The notes under the pieces: generated by a model
What the model saw: the letters and a program-made list of their open reading frames with translations, nothing else
Database searches by the model: none
What the model was told of the DNA's origin: nothing
Shown here: positions 53,705 through 60,804 of the stretch, one piece after another
Position numbering within the stretch: the stretch's first letter is position 1
Layout: each line of letters opens with the position of its first letter
Program-made: the position numbers and the translations under genes
NCBI GenBank assembly: GCA_017303805.1
Contig: JAFLBQ010000009.1
Span: 49,810 to 113,809, forward strand
Direction: 5' to 3'
DNA length: 64,000 nt
DNA from: Cytophagales bacterium
GTDB taxonomy: Bacteria; Bacteroidota; Bacteroidia; Cytophagales; Cyclobacteriaceae

Positions 53705-53745
53705 CAGCCGGGCAAATGAAGAAGGTTTTGGGAGATTTGGCGTAA
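53705..53745 (+). repeat. Direct repeat, right copy (duplicated kinase 3' end)
   Basis: GCAAATGAAGAAGGTTTTGG and the bases to a TAA repeat the last 40 bases of the kinase gene with about three substitutions and one deleted base. There is no kinase body before this copy. Together with the left copy it flanks the toxin-antitoxin genes at a distance of about 670 bases. Confidence 0.75.
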
Positions 53746-53793
53746 TAATTCAGCATAATTTTAACCCATGAACCAATTGGGATTGCCTAAATT

Positions 53794-53990
53794 TTAAAAG
53801 AGCAACAAAGCAGCGAGGCTTAGGCCATACTTGGTTGATGGCAGGCGGCTTTTACCCGCTTTCGTACCGAAGCGTTAAGCCCAGTGAGTATAAGAAAGCG
53901 ATCCTGCTCTTTTATGAACTTAACAATGTAACCGCATTTAAGAAGCTGTTTATTCAACGATACCAGTTTGCGGTAGAGAATTATTTTTAG
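53794..53990 (+). pseudogene. Fic-like protein C-terminal remnant
   Basis: With no start codon, the frame ending at TAG 53988-53990 reads RGLGHTWLMAGGFYPLSYRS and continues VKPSEYKKAILLFYELNNVT to a stop after QFAVENYF. The pattern 'PLSY..V...EY..A.L.FYELN....L/F..FI..Y' is that of the C-terminal helices after the Fic core in small Fic family (AMPylase-like) proteins. The catalytic HPFxxGNGR part is missing. It is likely a relic in an accessory insert. Family assignment is tentative. Confidence 0.45.
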
Positions 53991-54295
53991 CAGCAGCACG
54001 GCCCGGATTGCTTTCCCACAGTAACAAAATCTTACATGCGTTAAGTTATCTATCTATCATCTAAAAAATCGTTCAAAACGCCAGTCTCTTAACATCAACG
54101 ATTTACTTGTGACGTGACTGAAAAGCCTTGCAGAAAAGTTTTATAGCAAAATTTAAGGTTTATCTTACATGGCCTGCTTCATGCGTGGTTGGATGGAACA
54201 ACGCCATTGGGTAACTTCTCTTACGTTTTGCAAAACAACTGCAGCCGGAGCAGGGTTTAACCGGTGAACTTGAATAAGGTCACAAATAGCAAATT
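53991..54295 (+). other. Non-coding stretch in accessory insert
   Basis: These 305 bases, between the Fic-like remnant and the cysteine-rich lipoprotein gene, contain no credible coding region. A half-degenerate stretch near 54170-54235 (TTTATCTTACATGGC and onward) may hold the promoter of the next gene, but no TAnnTTTG match with a TTG at proper spacing was found. Confidence 0.3.
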
Positions 54296-54880
54296 ATGAA
54301 AGCCAAACAACTTTTATTCCTTTCAACTTACTTCTTAATAGTAGGTTGCGAAGACAGCAATCAAATCAGTACAGAAAAAGATGATTTAGCTAGATACAAA
54401 GAGGAAATTAATTTTAAGAAATTTTACAATTCTAAATTGTCTAAATTAGGAACTATTAATTTAGATCAAACAGTCATGAATGTATCGAATCAAGGTGATA
54501 AGTACTATGTGTCTCCTATTCTTGGTAATGGGATTATTACGGGGGCTGTTTATTCAGCAAGAAAATTTGATGGCTCTTTTGTCTCTTTCTACGTTAGTAG
54601 CGTAGAATCCTTAAACTCTAATGGGTGGTATCATTTTTATGACAACCAACTCGTTTGGACAAATTCAATCAAAATTGAGAATAATTTAATAGTTGAAAGT
54701 AAAGACTTAGCCATTCTGGGCAGAGTAAATTCATGTACTGGCAATTGTTATAGTACAGTAATGAACGCTTGCGATGCTGATCCGGATTGTCGACTTATGT
54801 GTGATGGACTAAACATATTTTTTGGCATTTGCTCAATTGAAGTCATGGTAGCCTGTGCAATTCATTGTGCAATTCAGTAA
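54296..54880 (+). CDS. Cysteine-rich lipoprotein, possible bacteriocin-like precursor
   Basis: This 194-residue protein has a lipobox (YFLIVGC, Cys near 18), a charged middle and a distinct C-terminus of about 50 residues with eight cysteines (CTGNC, NACDADPDC, LMC, FFGIC, VACAIHC; spacings 3-7-5-3-9-7-3). The hydrophobic, cysteine-paired tail resembles in plan the mature peptides of halocin C8-like or fulvocin-related precursors, but I see no specific sequence match. The ABC transporter genes that follow by 76 bases would suit export or immunity. Base composition is AT-rich, unlike the flanks, indicating acquisition. Function is not established. Confidence 0.55.
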   Translation: MKAKQLLFLSTYFLIVGCEDSNQISTEKDDLARYKEEINFKKFYNSKLSKLGTINLDQTVMNVSNQGDKYYVSPILGNGIITGAVYSARKFDGSFVSFYVSSVESLNSNGWYHFYDNQLVWTNSIKIENNLIVESKDLAILGRVNSCTGNCYSTVMNACDADPDCRLMCDGLNIFFGICSIEVMVACAIHCAIQ

Positions 54881-54910
54881 TTTAAGGCTAACAAAATTAT
54901 TATCGATTTA

Positions 54911-54945
54911 AGGGGGGTATCACCCCCCCCCCCCTTCTTTTTTTC
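54911..54945 (+). terminator. G6/C12 hairpin with T-rich tail
   Basis: AAGGGGGG, TATCA, a run of 12 C residues (54923-54934), TTC and seven T residues form a terminator-like stem-loop between the lipoprotein and ABC genes. It could attenuate transcription into the transporter. The long C-run is a candidate for slipped-strand length change. Confidence 0.55.
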
Positions 54946-54956
54946 TTAAGCAATTT

Positions 54957-55619
54957 ATGGAAGCATTAATTGAGTTAAATAACGTATCGAAATCATTCGG
55001 AGAGAAACAAGTTCTAAAAAATGTTAAATTCTGCATTCCACAAGGAGAGATAATAGGATTAATTGGGCCTAACGGGAGTGGTAAAACTACAATAATCAAC
55101 ATTATCCTGGGAATAATAAAACAAACCCAAGGACAGCTAAAAATCAAAGAAGGGCTGAAAATTGGCTCATGCGTACTTACTATGGGCATTTTTCCTGAGT
55201 TTTCGGTATCGCGTAATCTTTCGATCGCTCAAACCATTTTAGGTGCATCGATTACTCAGAGGAATAATATTATTGAAGCGTTTAACCTGAATGAAATACT
55301 TTCAGTCCGGTTTTCAAAGCTGTCAACAGGAATGAAGCAAATTGTGGCATTATCCATTTCATTTATGGGAGATCCTGATTTGGTTATACTTGATGAGCCC
55401 TTAAATGGATTAGATGTTGATCACATTATTTTTTTTAGGAATTTTATAGAGACCCAAAAAGGTAAAAGGACTATATTCATTGCAAGCCATATTCTTTCTG
55501 AGCTGGAAAAAACTTGTACTCATGTGGTTTTTATAAAAGGTGGAACTATAATCCGCAATGGTTCTAAGGACTCCATATTAAATGAATTTGGCTCTTTTGA
55601 AGCTGCTTACCTGAATTGA
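54957..55619 (+). CDS. ABC transporter ATP-binding protein
   Basis: This 220-residue ATPase has Walker A GPNGSGKTTIINI near residue 37, signature KLSTGMKQIVALSIS near residue 123, Walker B DLVILDEPLNGLD near residue 142 and the switch histidine in ASHILSE. The shape fits single-domain ATPases of ABC-2-type or bacitracin/lantibiotic-immunity transporters, rather than the MacB type that would partner FtsX permeases. It is adjacent to a six-helix permease gene. AT-rich like its neighbours, it belongs to the accessory insert. Confidence 0.93.
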   Translation: MEALIELNNVSKSFGEKQVLKNVKFCIPQGEIIGLIGPNGSGKTTIINIILGIIKQTQGQLKIKEGLKIGSCVLTMGIFPEFSVSRNLSIAQTILGASITQRNNIIEAFNLNEILSVRFSKLSTGMKQIVALSISFMGDPDLVILDEPLNGLDVDHIIFFRNFIETQKGKRTIFIASHILSELEKTCTHVVFIKGGTIIRNGSKDSILNEFGSFEAAYLN

Positions 55620-55621
55620 GA

Positions 55622-56377
55622 ATGAAAATTCATCGTGTAGTTGAACTTGAATTCAAAAAATTACCAAGAAGATTCTATTTTCTTCTATTAGTCTTAAGTT
55701 CAGTTTATTATTTCATTAATTTATATAGCACTTATTTTATCAATTCACTTGATATTGATCCCTCACCGTTTATAATTTCAGTTCAATTTCCAAGAGACTC
55801 TATCAAAGCAATTAATCTTCTCTTTCCAATTTGGGTTATAATCGGCATTGCATATGAGTTTGAAAACAAAATTATCCAAAGAAGTATTTCCTATGGTGCA
55901 TCTATTAATGATTTCTTCATTGGTAAAGTCATATTCATACTGCTAATTATAATGTATTTCGAACTTCTCAGTCTTAGTGGTTTTTTAATCACAGCTAACC
56001 ATTATTCAGTAACTTTTGATTTCGTATTTCTTTTAGGCTTCTTGGTTCACCTTTTTGTTTATTTGTTAGCATACGGTTTCTTCTGTTTTTTTTTAACAGT
56101 CATCTTTAGAAGAGGTGTTTCAGCGCTGGTAATATTTTTCATCTATTCTTTTGTTGAAATTACTTTTGGTCTTTATCTGATTCGAAAGTATAGTGTTGAC
56201 CTTTCATTTTTGCCAATGCATATTCTAAAAAATTTTAATTCAGTTCAGGATAACGGAATTGTTTTATTTTATTTAAGCCATGATTATTATAATCTGACCT
56301 TGTTCCTATTGCTACTGATTGGCCTGTTTCTTGGGTCTTTAGTGATTCTAAAAAGGAAGAGTTTGGATCCACTATAG
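55622..56377 (+). CDS. ABC-2-type transporter permease
   Basis: This 251-residue membrane protein begins MKIHRVVELEFKKLPRRFYF, with about six helices (YFLLLVLSSVYYFINLYS, LLFPIWVIIGIAYEF, IFILLIIMYFELLSLSGF, LGFLVHLFVYLLAYGFFCFF, VIFFIYSFVEITFGLYLI, LFLLLLIGLFLGSLVI). The segment IIQRSISYGASINDFFIGK after helix 2 is typical of ABC-2 permeases. The start at 55622 is three bases after the ATPase stop; a TTG two codons earlier is rejected. It forms the membrane part of the transporter with the gene before it. The cargo may be the cysteine-rich peptide (inference). Confidence 0.88.
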   Translation: MKIHRVVELEFKKLPRRFYFLLLVLSSVYYFINLYSTYFINSLDIDPSPFIISVQFPRDSIKAINLLFPIWVIIGIAYEFENKIIQRSISYGASINDFFIGKVIFILLIIMYFELLSLSGFLITANHYSVTFDFVFLLGFLVHLFVYLLAYGFFCFFLTVIFRRGVSALVIFFIYSFVEITFGLYLIRKYSVDLSFLPMHILKNFNSVQDNGIVLFYLSHDYYNLTLFLLLLIGLFLGSLVILKRKSLDPL

Positions 56378-56441
56378 AACGTATCTTCAGTAAAATCATC
56401 TGCATAAATTTTGCTATCATTGTGTTTCAAAATAACGGAAT

Positions 56442-57800
56442 ATGCTTAAAAAACAAAGTTTAACAATCTGGCTTTTACTTATCGCGTTTACGGTAAGTTT
56501 TGGCCAGGCTCGTAAAATCGAATTTACCGAGTATGATTTGCCCAACGGGCTGCATGTTATTTTGCACAAAGATAACACCACGCCCATTGTAACAGTCTCG
56601 GTACTCTACCATGTAGGCTCAAAAAATGAAGACCCCAAGCGTACGGGCTTCGCCCATTTTTTTGAGCATCTGTTGTTTGAAGGTTCAGAGAATATCAAGC
56701 GTGGAGAGTTCGACAAATATTTACAAAAGGCTGGCGCCACCAACAATGCCAATACCTCTAACGATCGCACCTTTTACTACGAAGTACTTCCATCTAATCA
56801 ATTGGAGTTAGGTTTATGGATGGAGTCTGAGCGCATGCTGCACGCTAAAATTGAAACCGTGGGTGTAGAAACGCAACGCGAAGTGGTGAAAGAAGAAAAG
56901 CGCCAGCGCATCGACAACCAACCCTACATGTCGTTTCAGGGCGAAATTTTTAAGCGGGCCTACAAAGAACACCCCTACCAGTGGACACCCATTGGTTCGC
57001 TCGATCATTTAAATGCTGCATCGCTGGATGAGTTTATAGCATTTTATAAAACTTTCTATGTACCCAACAATGCAACGCTTTCAATTGCGGGCGACATTGA
57101 TCTTGAGCAGACCAAACTAATGGTGGCTAAATATTTCAAAGACATACCCCGTGGTAAAGAAGTACCGCGCCCCACAATAAAAGAGCCTCAACAAACAGCC
57201 GAGGTGCGCGATGTTATTTTCGATAACATTCAGTTACCGGCAGTGTTCCAGGCATATCACATTCCTGCACAAGGCACGCCCGATTCATACGCATTGGATA
57301 TGTTAAGCACGTTACTTTCAGGCGGCCAAAGTTCACGCATGTACAAAGCGTTGGTGGACGACCAGAAGAAAGCTTTGCAGGTTGCTTCCTTCCCATTCTC
57401 ACTCGAAGACCCCGGTTTGTACATAACCCTTGGGTTGGTAAACATGGGAGTAGATGTGGCCGATCTGGAAAAGGCTATGGATGCAGAAATCGAAAAGGTG
57501 CAGAAAGAGCTGATCTCCGAAAAGGAATTTCAGAAAATCCGCAACCAGGTTGAAAGCAATTTTGTTCAACAGAATGCCACTACTTTCGGCATAGCCGAGC
57601 AGCTTGCCAACTACCATGTTTATTTTAAAGATGCCAACTTGATCAATACCGAGTTGGAGCGCTACATGAAAGTGACCCGCGAAGACCTGCAGCGGGTAGC
57701 AAAAAAATACTTAACAAAAGAAAACCGGGTGGTATTGCATTACCTGCCTAAGTCGGCCCAAAGCAAACCCGATAACACCCAAATCAAAAAAGACAATTAA
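56442..57800 (+). CDS. M16 family zinc metallopeptidase, exported
   Basis: This 452-residue protein has a signal peptide (ending VSFGQA). The inverted zincin motif HFFEHLLFEGS (HxxEH near residue 71) and the downstream glutamate in VKEEKRQRI complete the zinc site. Two M16 halves are present (peptidase part to about 215; C-terminal part YHIPAQGTPDSYALDMLSTL, SGGQSSRMYKAL). It degrades oligopeptides in the periplasm. Two bases separate it from the next gene, which encodes an inactive M16 partner, so a heterodimer like that of mitochondrial processing peptidase is likely. Confidence 0.96.
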   Translation: MLKKQSLTIWLLLIAFTVSFGQARKIEFTEYDLPNGLHVILHKDNTTPIVTVSVLYHVGSKNEDPKRTGFAHFFEHLLFEGSENIKRGEFDKYLQKAGATNNANTSNDRTFYYEVLPSNQLELGLWMESERMLHAKIETVGVETQREVVKEEKRQRIDNQPYMSFQGEIFKRAYKEHPYQWTPIGSLDHLNAASLDEFIAFYKTFYVPNNATLSIAGDIDLEQTKLMVAKYFKDIPRGKEVPRPTIKEPQQTAEVRDVIFDNIQLPAVFQAYHIPAQGTPDSYALDMLSTLLSGGQSSRMYKALVDDQKKALQVASFPFSLEDPGLYITLGLVNMGVDVADLEKAMDAEIEKVQKELISEKEFQKIRNQVESNFVQQNATTFGIAEQLANYHVYFKDANLINTELERYMKVTREDLQRVAKKYLTKENRVVLHYLPKSAQSKPDNTQIKKDN

Positions 57801-57802
57801 TT

Positions 57803-59878
57803 ATGAAGAAGCTAATCGCATATACAATTGGCTTTTGCCTGATGGCAGGCCTGGCATTTGCCCAAGTAGATCGCACCAAAGCCCCGCAACCAGCGCCCGC
57901 CCGCGAAATAAAAATAGGCGAGTACCAATCCATAACCTTAAAAAACGGCTTACAGGTTTTTGTGGTTGAAAACCGAAAACTGCCGCGCATTCAAATTTCG
58001 TTGCAACTAAAAAACGAGCCGGTATTTGAAGGCGAAAAGGCCGGGTATGTAGATATGGCCGGAACTTTAATTGGCACGGGTACAAAAACCCGAACCAAAG
58101 CGCAATTAGATGAAGAAGTAGATTTTATCGGGGCCGATATCAACACCAGTTCCTCAGGTATCTTTGGTTCCAGCCTAAGCAAACATACCAACAAGTTGCT
58201 CGAGTTGTTTACCGATGTGTTATACAACCCTGCTTTTGCACCCGATGAAATGGAGAAATTAAAAACCCAAACGCTTTCGGGGCTTGCGGCCGGTAAAGAA
58301 AATCCGAATGCTATTATGGGTAACGTGCGCAGAGCCCAGGTGTATAGCAAGCAACATCCCTATGGGCTTGCCACTACTGAAGAATCAGTTGGCAAGATTA
58401 CCTTAGAAGATTGTAAGAGCTACTACAACACCTACTTTAAACCAAACAATGCCTACCTCATTCTGGTAGGCGATATTGATTTTAAAACAGCTAAAACTTT
58501 GGTGGAAAAATATTTTGGTAAGTGGGCAGCAGGAGAAGTAAAAAATCCAACCTACGTACAACCGAAAGAGCCCGCCAAAACGTATGTAGCAATGGTAGAT
58601 CGCTTCAGCGCAGTACAATCGGTAGTAAATATTGCTTACCCGGTGGATCTTAAGCCGGGCACACCCGATGCAGTTAAAGCCCGGGTTACCAACCAGATTT
58701 TAGGTGGCGGCTTTTCGGCCCGCCTCATGCAAAACCTGCGCGAGAAGCACGGCTACACGTATGGTGCAAGTTCATCGCTCAATGCCGATCAACTGGTGGG
58801 TAATTTCAATGCCTCGGCCAGCGTGCGTAACGAGGTAACCGATAGCGCAGTGTTTCAGTTTCTGTATGAACTAAAACGGATTGTAGGCGAACCTGTAACC
58901 GAAGAAGAATTAGTGGCTGCCAAAGCCGAGATTTCAGGAGCCTTTGGTCGCTCACTCGAAAGCCCGCAAACCATTGCCAGCTTTGCAGTTAATACCGCCA
59001 AGTACAAATTGCCCAAAGACTATTACAATAATTATGTAAAGGCAATTGATGCCGTTACACTAGCCGATGTGCAGGCCACTGCAAAAAAATTCATTCGCCC
59101 CGACAATGCACATATTGTAGTGGTGGGCAAAGCAGCCGATGTAGCTGGTAAACTCAAGCAGTTTGGTGAGGTTAAGTACTTCGATAGTTATGGTGAGCCG
59201 GCCGCAGCGCCTACTGTATCTTCGTTGCCGGCTGGCCTTACGGCCGATAAGGTGATTGCCGATTACATAACTGCCCTCGGAGGCGAAAAGAAAATCAGTG
59301 AACTAAAGACAATTAAAGCAACCGCCAAGGGCAGCGTTCAGGGTATGGATCTAACGATGGTAAGCTCGAAAAAATCAGACGGTAAATACCTGATGGAGTT
59401 ATCGGTAGCGGGCATGGGCGTGTTACAGAAAACCGTTACCGATGGGAAAGAAGTAGCGCGACAAATGCAAGGACAAAAAATCCCGGTAGATGTCGGCCTT
59501 AAAGAAATGAATTTGTTCGATGCACTTATCGTTCCGGAACTTGCCCTGGCCCGAATGAATATTAAGCCTTCGTTAAAAGGAGTTGAAAACGTAGAGGGCG
59601 AAGAAGCCTATGTAGTAGAATATGCGTTTCCGGCTGGCGGAAAAATAACCAACTACTTTAGCCGTAAATCCGGTTTAAAGATCCAATCGGTGGTTTATGT
59701 TAAAACCCCGCAAGGGGAAGTTTCTGTACCGTATCAGTATCAGAATTTCAAAGAAGTAAATGGGGTAAAATTTCCGCATACCTTAATTCAATCCATGGGT
59801 CCCATGAAATTGAAATTCGAAATGACTGCGGCAGAAGCTAACGTAGCCCTGGACGATTCGCTTTTTAAAGTGCAGTAA
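57803..59878 (+). CDS. M16-like inactive partner with C-terminal lipoprotein-sorting-like domain
   Basis: This 691-residue exported protein has a signal peptide (ending GLAFAQ). Residues about 35-440 are two M16 halves, but the HxxEH motif is replaced (YVDMAGTLIGTGT), so it cannot bind catalytic zinc. The second half retains GGGFSARLMQNLREKHGYTY, the substrate-gripping region. After about residue 470 an added domain (VIADYITALGGEKKISELKT, YLMELSVAGMGVLQKTV, HTLIQSMGPMKLKFEM) resembles LolA-like/outer membrane lipoprotein-sorting folds. It is co-transcribed with the active M16 gene. Confidence 0.92.
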   Translation: MKKLIAYTIGFCLMAGLAFAQVDRTKAPQPAPAREIKIGEYQSITLKNGLQVFVVENRKLPRIQISLQLKNEPVFEGEKAGYVDMAGTLIGTGTKTRTKAQLDEEVDFIGADINTSSSGIFGSSLSKHTNKLLELFTDVLYNPAFAPDEMEKLKTQTLSGLAAGKENPNAIMGNVRRAQVYSKQHPYGLATTEESVGKITLEDCKSYYNTYFKPNNAYLILVGDIDFKTAKTLVEKYFGKWAAGEVKNPTYVQPKEPAKTYVAMVDRFSAVQSVVNIAYPVDLKPGTPDAVKARVTNQILGGGFSARLMQNLREKHGYTYGASSSLNADQLVGNFNASASVRNEVTDSAVFQFLYELKRIVGEPVTEEELVAAKAEISGAFGRSLESPQTIASFAVNTAKYKLPKDYYNNYVKAIDAVTLADVQATAKKFIRPDNAHIVVVGKAADVAGKLKQFGEVKYFDSYGEPAAAPTVSSLPAGLTADKVIADYITALGGEKKISELKTIKATAKGSVQGMDLTMVSSKKSDGKYLMELSVAGMGVLQKTVTDGKEVARQMQGQKIPVDVGLKEMNLFDALIVPELALARMNIKPSLKGVENVEGEEAYVVEYAFPAGGKITNYFSRKSGLKIQSVVYVKTPQGEVSVPYQYQNFKEVNGVKFPHTLIQSMGPMKLKFEMTAAEANVALDDSLFKVQ

Positions 59879-59906
59879 CTCTTCGGAACTTTACCAATAT
59901 GAATTG

Positions 59907-59933
59907 AAAAGCCGGTATCAAAAACCGGCTTTT
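59907..59933 (+). terminator. Intrinsic terminator after the M16 pair
   Basis: AAAAGCCGGT (59907-59916) pairs with ACCGGCTTTT (59924-59933) around a seven-base loop, with T-richness built into the right arm. It lies 29 bases after the stop of the second M16 gene. Confidence 0.85.
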
Positions 59934-59977
59934 CTGTTATAAAATGGCATTTTTACTTAAAACCTTAAGGCCGAATC

Positions 59978-60008
59978 TTGTAAGTTTCGATTATCCTAAG
60001 CATTTTTG
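59978..60008 (+). promoter_or_regulatory. Putative rpmH promoter
   Basis: TTG (59978-59980) and CATTTTTG (60001-60008) are 20 bases apart, a near match to TTG-N19-TAnnTTTG. The ATG of rpmH follows 32 bases later. Confidence 0.5.
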
Positions 60009-60040
60009 CAGCCCTTTAAGAAATTTAGCATTTAAACAAC

Positions 60041-60202
60041 ATGAAACGTACATTCCAACCTTCGCGCAAGAAAAGAAAAAACAAACACGGTTTTCGCGAG
60101 CGCATGGCCTCGGCTAACGGCCGCAGAGTGTTGGCAGCCCGCAGAAGAAAAGGCCGTAAGAAACTTACCGTTTCTGACGAAGGTACACCAAAGACCCGTT
60201 AA
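60041..60202 (+). CDS. rpmH: 50S ribosomal protein L34
   Basis: A 53-residue basic protein, [20 protein letters not shown] then [20 protein letters not shown] and a short acidic-then-basic tail ending PKTR. The body is the complete L34 signature. L34 helps order 23S rRNA in the large subunit. As in most bacteria, the rnpA gene follows closely. Confidence 0.98.
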   Translation: MKRTFQPSRKKRKNKHGFRERMASANGRRVLAARRRKGRKKLTVSDEGTPKTR

Positions 60203-60264
60203 TCTTACCGTACTCTTCATTCAGGCACTTTCGGCTTGTGGACGAGTGAGTAAAATATAATTGA

Positions 60265-60708
60265 ATGAAAAATTCCGAGCGAGAGTCACCCCTCTCCTCC
60301 GGAGCGGGGCAGGGGGTGAAACACACGTTTAAAAAGTCTGAACGGCTTTCTAAAGAAAAATGGATTAAGGAACTCTTTGAAAAGGGTTCCTCTTTTTATT
60401 TGCACCCCTTTAAGGTTATCTACATTCAACATCCCGATTCAGCCCTGGCGCACCAGGTTCTTATCACAGTTCCGAGCCGGCAGTACAAAAAGGCTGTAGA
60501 TCGCAACAAGATTAAACGTAGAATACGAGAGGCATTTAGAACCCAAAAACATTTGTTGCTCGTTGCTCCGGCAATGGCAATTGGTGTGCTATATACTGCA
60601 AAATCAATTGTATCGTTTGCCCAGATAAGAGAGAAGGTGTTGCAGGTAATTTCCACATTGAATGACCTATCCCATGCTTCCGCTCTTCATAAAAGCAATC
60701 CGGAATAA
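60265..60708 (+). CDS. rnpA: Ribonuclease P protein component
   Basis: The 147-residue product (or 130 from a GTG at 60316) has the RnpA core: TFKKSERLSKEKWIKELFEK, then KVIYIQHPDSALAHQVLITV and the RNA-binding helix RQYKKAVDRNKIKRRIREAF, whose RNxxKRRxRE is diagnostic. It binds the catalytic RNA to mature tRNA 5' ends. The N-terminal 17 residues (ERESPLSSGAGQG) come from a CCCCTCTCC/GGAGCGGGG palindromic repeat. If translation starts at the GTG that ends this repeat, the protein has the usual family length. It follows rpmH by 62 bases. Confidence 0.96.
   Translation: MKNSERESPLSSGAGQGVKHTFKKSERLSKEKWIKELFEKGSSFYLHPFKVIYIQHPDSALAHQVLITVPSRQYKKAVDRNKIKRRIREAFRTQKHLLLVAPAMAIGVLYTAKSIVSFAQIREKVLQVISTLNDLSHASALHKSNPE
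60284..60315 (+). repeat. CCCCTCTCC/GGAGCGGGG palindromic repeat at the rnpA 5' end
   Basis: ACCCCTCTCCTCCGGAGCGG and the following GGCAGGGGGT form a GC-rich stem in the predicted start region of rnpA. The same CCCCTCTC/GAGAGGGG word pair occurs in the terminator at 44701-44726, suggesting a common interspersed element. Confidence 0.5.
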
Positions 60709-60804
60709 GGGCCACTTATCAAAAAAAATGTGAACTTAAGGGGGCATTAAAAACTAAACCATAGGTGGCTGGCGTATTAACTATTGAAACATCAATTTTA
60801 AGGC

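Noticed and set aside
54957-55619. The ABC ATPase as partner of the FtsX permease array
   Set aside because: It is adjacent to its own ABC-2 permease, lies in an AT-rich insert 13 kb away and has the pattern of ABC-2/immunity ATPases, not MacB/LolD.
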